A program made the position numbers and the translations under genes. Below are positions 63,832 to 64,000 of a stretch of 64,000 nucleotides of DNA, one piece after another. The notes below the pieces were generated by a model. It had not been told where the DNA came from. It saw nothing but the letters and a program-made list of their open reading frames with translations, and made no database searches. The stretch is from Bathynomus jamesi. Lineage: Eukaryota; Arthropoda; Malacostraca; Isopoda; Cirolanidae. Position 1 is the first letter of the stretch. Every line of letters begins with the position of its first letter. The DNA lies in the NCBI GenBank assembly GCA_023014485.1, contig JAJOZX010005524.1, positions 16,001 to 80,000 of the forward strand, written 5' to 3'.

Positions 63832-64000
63832 TGAATTTCACAATTAAACACGTGAAATGAATGACTGATGCAAACCCATAAAGAAAAAGAAAAATGATTC
63901 CAATGCCTTTCGTGTATTCAGAAGTACACCTCGTCAGGGAATGACGTACTTCTGAATACATGAAAGGCCTTGGAATAATTTTTTCTTTTTCCTTGTGGGT
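63829..64000. repeat. Inverted pair of Penelope-type terminal repeats, cut by window end
   Basis: Same head-to-head layout as 15083-15270: GATGAATTTCACAATTAAAC, GTGAAATGAATGACTGATGC, then mirrored CTTTCGTGTATTC / GAATACATGAAAG around 63946. Confidence 0.85.
63896..63942 (-). ncRNA. Hammerhead-ribozyme-like motif
   Basis: Minus strand ATTCC-CTGACGA-(G)GTGTA-loop-TACAC-GAAA-GGCATT-GGAAT. Stems I and II pair fully; compared with 15189 the short stem III is GGCATT rather than GGCCTT, weakening it. Confidence 0.55.

Overview
The window looks like eukaryotic, A+T-rich repeat DNA from an arthropod, most likely a crustacean. The basis is long (TA)n, (CA)n, (GA)n and (CT)n microsatellites, many mariner/Tc1, hAT and Penelope-like elements, tRNA-derived SINEs, and no operons or convincing host exons. 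The species is an inference. I see no intact single-copy host gene. Every recognisable coding block is a transposase, a reverse transcriptase, a GIY-YIG nuclease or an unclassified transposon protein, and nearly all are broken.

Layout. 1-9 kb: GC-rich hairpins, two Penelope-like fragments, a fold-back family, a 30-bp minisatellite and a LINE tail. 9-11.5 kb: a mariner with its helix-turn-helix region duplicated as an inverted repeat, then a mariner with both ends and DD41D spacing. 13-15.3 kb: a dimeric tRNA SINE, a perfect 332-bp palindrome with a tRNA-like gene in each arm, and a hammerhead-like repeat. 15.3-17.85 kb: an unclassified TIR transposon holding a LINE that itself holds a MITE. 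18-24 kb: a mariner deletion derivative, a hAT MITE holding a 2-kb transposon with ~440-bp TIRs and a 308-codon ORF, a second mariner derivative, and a (TA)n-flanked MITE. 24.5-28.6 kb: more tRNA-bearing elements and a LINE split by a Tc1 element. 30-34.2 kb: a SINE split by a small hAT, then a 3-kb TIR element with a GC-rich unclassified protein gene. 35-39.8 kb: mariner, Tc1 and LINE remains. 40.8-47.4 kb: a hAT copy split by a 6.1-kb hAT, inside which lies a second copy of the unclassified gene. 48.8-53.7 kb: a complete-ended mariner, tRNA-like and SINE units, and fold-backs. 53.9-62.2 kb: an LTR element with nearly identical LTRs but no gag-pol, carrying a Tc1-type element and a LINE. 62.3-64 kb: fold-backs and a Penelope-type repeat.

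How the parts relate. The window is a set of nested insertions. Several boundaries are fixed by target-site duplications, and two hAT boundaries also by comparison with a second, empty copy in the window. The leading candidates for something little described are: (1) the D-D-E-like protein family present twice (32.0-33.8 and 44.6-46.3 kb), with one copy bounded by its own TIRs; (2) the long-TIR element at 20.3-22.4 kb with repeated 'TGCCCCCGGCA' boxes and a related MITE at 42.9 kb; (3) the palindromic tRNA-bearing elements; (4) a module with the core 'GGTTAGGTTAAG...ATATTTTCG' found in at least eight places with different outer ends.
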